Assembly (NCBI GenBank): GCA_963169135.1
Contig: CAUJEQ010000129.1
Location: 1 to 24,557, forward strand
Direction: 5' to 3'
Length of the DNA: 24,557 nt
Source: Chloroflexota bacterium
Lineage (GTDB): Bacteria; Chloroflexota; Dehalococcoidia; Tepidiformales; Tepidiformaceae
The position numbers and the translations under genes were made by a program. Below, one piece after another: positions 22,781 through 24,557 of the stretch (positions within the stretch are counted from its first letter, which is position 1; the number at the start of each line of letters is the position of its first letter). A model generated the notes under the pieces. That model had not been told where the DNA came from. It saw only the letters and a program-made list of their open reading frames with translations, and searched no databases.

Positions 22781-22806
22781 CAATACCAGAGACACAGGAG
22801 GCACGC

Positions 22807-23313
22807 ATGGACAGCACGGACCTCGATGCGAAGACGCGGGAAGACATGGTGCGCAGGGCGTGGTACGCCCACGACGCGCGCTGGTTCGCGGCGGTGGCCG
22901 CCGAATACGGGATGGAGGCGGCGAACCGCCTCAACCGGGCAGCGGTCCGCGCGGTGGGCCAGATAGAGGCCGGAAGGCTGGCGCGTGCGCTGGGCAAGCA
23001 GCGGGCCGAGAACGTGGAGGAGTTCCTCGAATTCCTGAAGAGCGGGCTCGACCTGTATGTCGCGCCACCGTTGATGGACATGGACATCAGAAAGATCGAT
23101 GAGCGGAGCTACGAAGTCACCGTGAACGACTGCTTCGTGCACACGAACATCGCGAAAGCCGGCATCACTGACAGCTACGAGTGTGCGGTCTGGGACCGCG
23201 TTCAGGGATACCACGAGGCGCTCGGACAGTCGCTCGAAGACGGGCAACTCGCGGGCGCCATCTGCGTCAGGGCACGCGGCCAGGAATGCCGCCGCGTACT
23301 CACCATCAAATAA
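22807..23313 (+). CDS. DUF6125-like protein (L-2-amino-thiazoline-4-carboxylate hydrolase-type fold, uncertain)
   Basis: ATG 22807 follows AGGAGG by five bases; the frame is open further upstream but that part runs through the hairpin. The product is 168 residues. The N-terminal half is helical and contains AWYAHDARWFAAVAAEYG and MEAANRLNRAAVRAVGQIEA, which resemble proteins annotated as DUF6125 and often found beside acyl-CoA or CoA-transferase genes in Chloroflexota and Deltaproteobacteria. The C-terminal half is mixed, with four cysteines (including NDCFVHTN and YECAVWDRV). No catalytic motif is recognised and the function is unknown. It lies 14 bases before the acyl-CoA dehydrogenase gene, so the two are probably one operon. 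Confidence 0.7.
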   Translation: MDSTDLDAKTREDMVRRAWYAHDARWFAAVAAEYGMEAANRLNRAAVRAVGQIEAGRLARALGKQRAENVEEFLEFLKSGLDLYVAPPLMDMDIRKIDERSYEVTVNDCFVHTNIAKAGITDSYECAVWDRVQGYHEALGQSLEDGQLAGAICVRARGQECRRVLTIK

Positions 23314-23327
23314 CCAGGAGAACAACG

Positions 23328-24491
23328 TTGGAACACGACTCGACCACCCAGTACGAGCCGCACCGCAAGGCGGTCCGGCACTACATTACAGAGGAGGTGA
23401 TCCCGCTCGAGCGCGAGCGGGGGCTCACCTGGAACGTCGCTCCGCCGAAAGACCTCCGCCGCAAGGTACGCCTCCGCGCGAAGGAACTGGGGCTTTACGC
23501 CCCGGAAATGCCTGAGGTGGCCGGGGGAGCGGGACTGCCGTTCCTGGGGCGGTGCATCATGGAGATGGAGCTCCACTCCCACGACACCGTCTTCTTCGAA
23601 GATGTCCTCGGCGGCGGGGGTGGCCCAACACCGATCCTGCTCGCGGGCACACAGGCCCAGCAGGACCGCTTCCTCGTCCCCTTGATGGCGGGCGAGACCA
23701 CCACCTGCTTCGCGCTCTCAGAACCGGATGCGGGCTCGGATGCGAGCAACCTCCGAACGCGCGCGACCCCGGCGGAAGGGGGCTACGTCCTCGATGGCGT
23801 CAAGAACATTGTGAGCAACGGCCCGCAGGCCGACTTCGGCATCGTCTTCGCGATGGCGCACGGCGCGGGCAGCCCGGCTGGTGTGACCGCTTTTCTTATC
23901 GACAGCACCACCCCGGGTTACGACAACTCTCGCAATCACACGTGCATGGGATTCACGGGGTTCCAGGGGGAGATAGCACTGAGTGAGGTCCGCGTCGGCG
24001 CGGATGCTGTGCTCGGCGAGGTCGGCAAAGGTTTCGCCCTGGCCATGGACTGGATCAACGCGAACCGCATCCGTACCGCGGCGATGGCAACGGGCATCGC
24101 AAGACGGGCGCTGGTGCGGAGCGCGGCGTACGCCATGCAGCGCACCCAGTTTGGCGCGCCAATCGCCAGCTTCCAGGCGATCCAGCTCAAGCTGGCCGAT
24201 ATGGCCACTGAACTCTACGCAGCCGAGTCGATCGTCACACGGTCAGCATGGATGAAGGACGAGGGGCAGGACATCCGCCAGGTATCGGCCATGACGAAGG
24301 TGTACGCCTCGGAGATGGTGAATCGCCATACGTACGAAGCAGTCCAGATCCACGGGGGTATCGGCTGCCTCGAGGAAACAGGAATCGAGCGCATCTACCG
24401 CATGGTGCGCATTCTGACCATCCTCGAGGGCACGTCCGAGATGATGAGGCTCACGGTCGCGGACCGGCTGCTGAAGCAGTTGCCGCGTTAG
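23328..24491 (+). CDS. Acyl-CoA dehydrogenase
   Basis: This FAD enzyme oxidises the alpha-beta bond of an acyl-CoA and passes electrons to electron-transfer flavoprotein. The start is TTG 23328, seven bases after AGGAG; the frame upstream overlaps the previous gene and is not used. The product is 387 residues, the usual length. The central motif TCFALSEPDAGSDASNLRTRA binds flavin and substrate, and RTQFGAPIASFQAIQLKLADMA is the standard C-terminal helix signature. HGGIGCLEE and ILTILEGTSEMMR end the protein; the Glu of EGTS is at the catalytic base position of medium-chain enzymes. Acyl-chain specificity cannot be read from the sequence. Confidence 0.94.
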   Translation: MEHDSTTQYEPHRKAVRHYITEEVIPLERERGLTWNVAPPKDLRRKVRLRAKELGLYAPEMPEVAGGAGLPFLGRCIMEMELHSHDTVFFEDVLGGGGGPTPILLAGTQAQQDRFLVPLMAGETTTCFALSEPDAGSDASNLRTRATPAEGGYVLDGVKNIVSNGPQADFGIVFAMAHGAGSPAGVTAFLIDSTTPGYDNSRNHTCMGFTGFQGEIALSEVRVGADAVLGEVGKGFALAMDWINANRIRTAAMATGIARRALVRSAAYAMQRTQFGAPIASFQAIQLKLADMATELYAAESIVTRSAWMKDEGQDIRQVSAMTKVYASEMVNRHTYEAVQIHGGIGCLEETGIERIYRMVRILTILEGTSEMMRLTVADRLLKQLPR

Positions 24492-24509
24492 CCGAAGCCG
24501 GGAGGGGAG

Positions 24510-24557
24510 TGGTGGGCCCGCCGGGATTCGAACCCAGGACCAATCGGTTATGAGCCG
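24510..24557 (-). tRNA. tRNA with CAU anticodon (tRNA-Met or tRNA-Ile2), 3' part; cut by the window edge
   Basis: On the minus strand the sequence runs from the anticodon arm (CGG-CTCATAA-CCG, anticodon CAU) through a normal T arm with GTTCGAATC. It ends in CGGGCCC-A-CCA with an encoded CCA (24512-24510). The 5' half lies outside the window. The anticodon stem lacks the three consecutive G-C pairs of initiator tRNA as far as can be seen, which favours elongator Met; CAU also occurs in the lysidine-modified tRNA-Ile. Confidence 0.9.

Noticed and set aside
22721..22966. A small ORF starting at ATG 22721 that runs through the hairpin, as a possible leader peptide
   Set aside because: It overlaps the DUF6125-like coding region out of frame for most of its length, has no codon run typical of an attenuation leader, and ends in an arginine-rich sequence typical of a shadow frame.
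1..24557. Mobile elements, CRISPR arrays, attachment sites or a defence island
   Set aside because: No transposase or integrase motif, no spaced direct repeats and no target-site duplications were seen. The tRNA genes show no adjacent repeated 3' end.

Overview
The window is high-GC, densely packed bacterial chromosome with short intergenic gaps, many ATGA/GTGA stop-start overlaps and frequent GTG/TTG starts. The gene set fits a Chloroflexota bacterium, possibly a Dehalococcoidia-like lineage. It includes a Tad pilus cluster without a secretin gene between cpaB and cpaE, a CIRCE heat-shock operator, acyl-CoA and methylmalonyl-CoA enzymes, a Ku-LigD pair and a DUF6125-like protein. The taxonomic call is inference from gene content only.

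Layout. (1) 2-5770, plus strand: a Tad/Flp pilus operon, with the 3' end of an exported Cys-rich protein followed by cpaB, a cpaE-like gene, cpaF, tadB and tadC. (2) 5776-7786, minus strand: tRNA-Ser(UGA), sucC and a small membrane protein. (3) 7857-11774, plus strand: a CIRCE operator before an FmdB-type zinc-ribbon gene, then two tandem TetR regulators coupled to dtd and proS. (4) 11855-14243, plus strand: methylmalonyl-CoA mutase large subunit and a left-handed beta-helix acyltransferase. (5) 14240-18279, minus strand: ku, ligD (the two-component non-homologous end-joining system) and a small unknown gene. (6) 18439-19320, plus strand: a GrdB-like reductase interrupted by one in-frame TGA. 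(7) 19327-21762, minus strand: a Lon-like AAA protease. (8) 21902-24491, plus strand: a TetR regulator, an overlapping Com-like zinc-finger gene, a terminator-like hairpin, a DUF6125-like gene and an acyl-CoA dehydrogenase. The window ends inside a minus-strand tRNA with a CAU anticodon.

The most notable observation is at 18439-19320. A conventional reading gives two adjacent ORFs, but both are in the same frame and separated only by TGA at 18946-18948. The TGA sits where GrdB-family proteins carry their redox residue, giving U-P-V-C. A perfect 7-bp hairpin with a G in the second loop position starts 10 nt after the TGA, which fits the bacterial SECIS pattern. The gene is therefore best read as one 293-residue selenoprotein.

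Other points worth attention are the CIRCE site on an FmdB gene, a Com-like gene overprinted on the tail of a TetR gene, and a terminator-like hairpin placed directly before the DUF6125/acyl-CoA dehydrogenase genes. No mobile element, CRISPR array or replication origin was seen, and no stretch above 300 bases lacks a gene.
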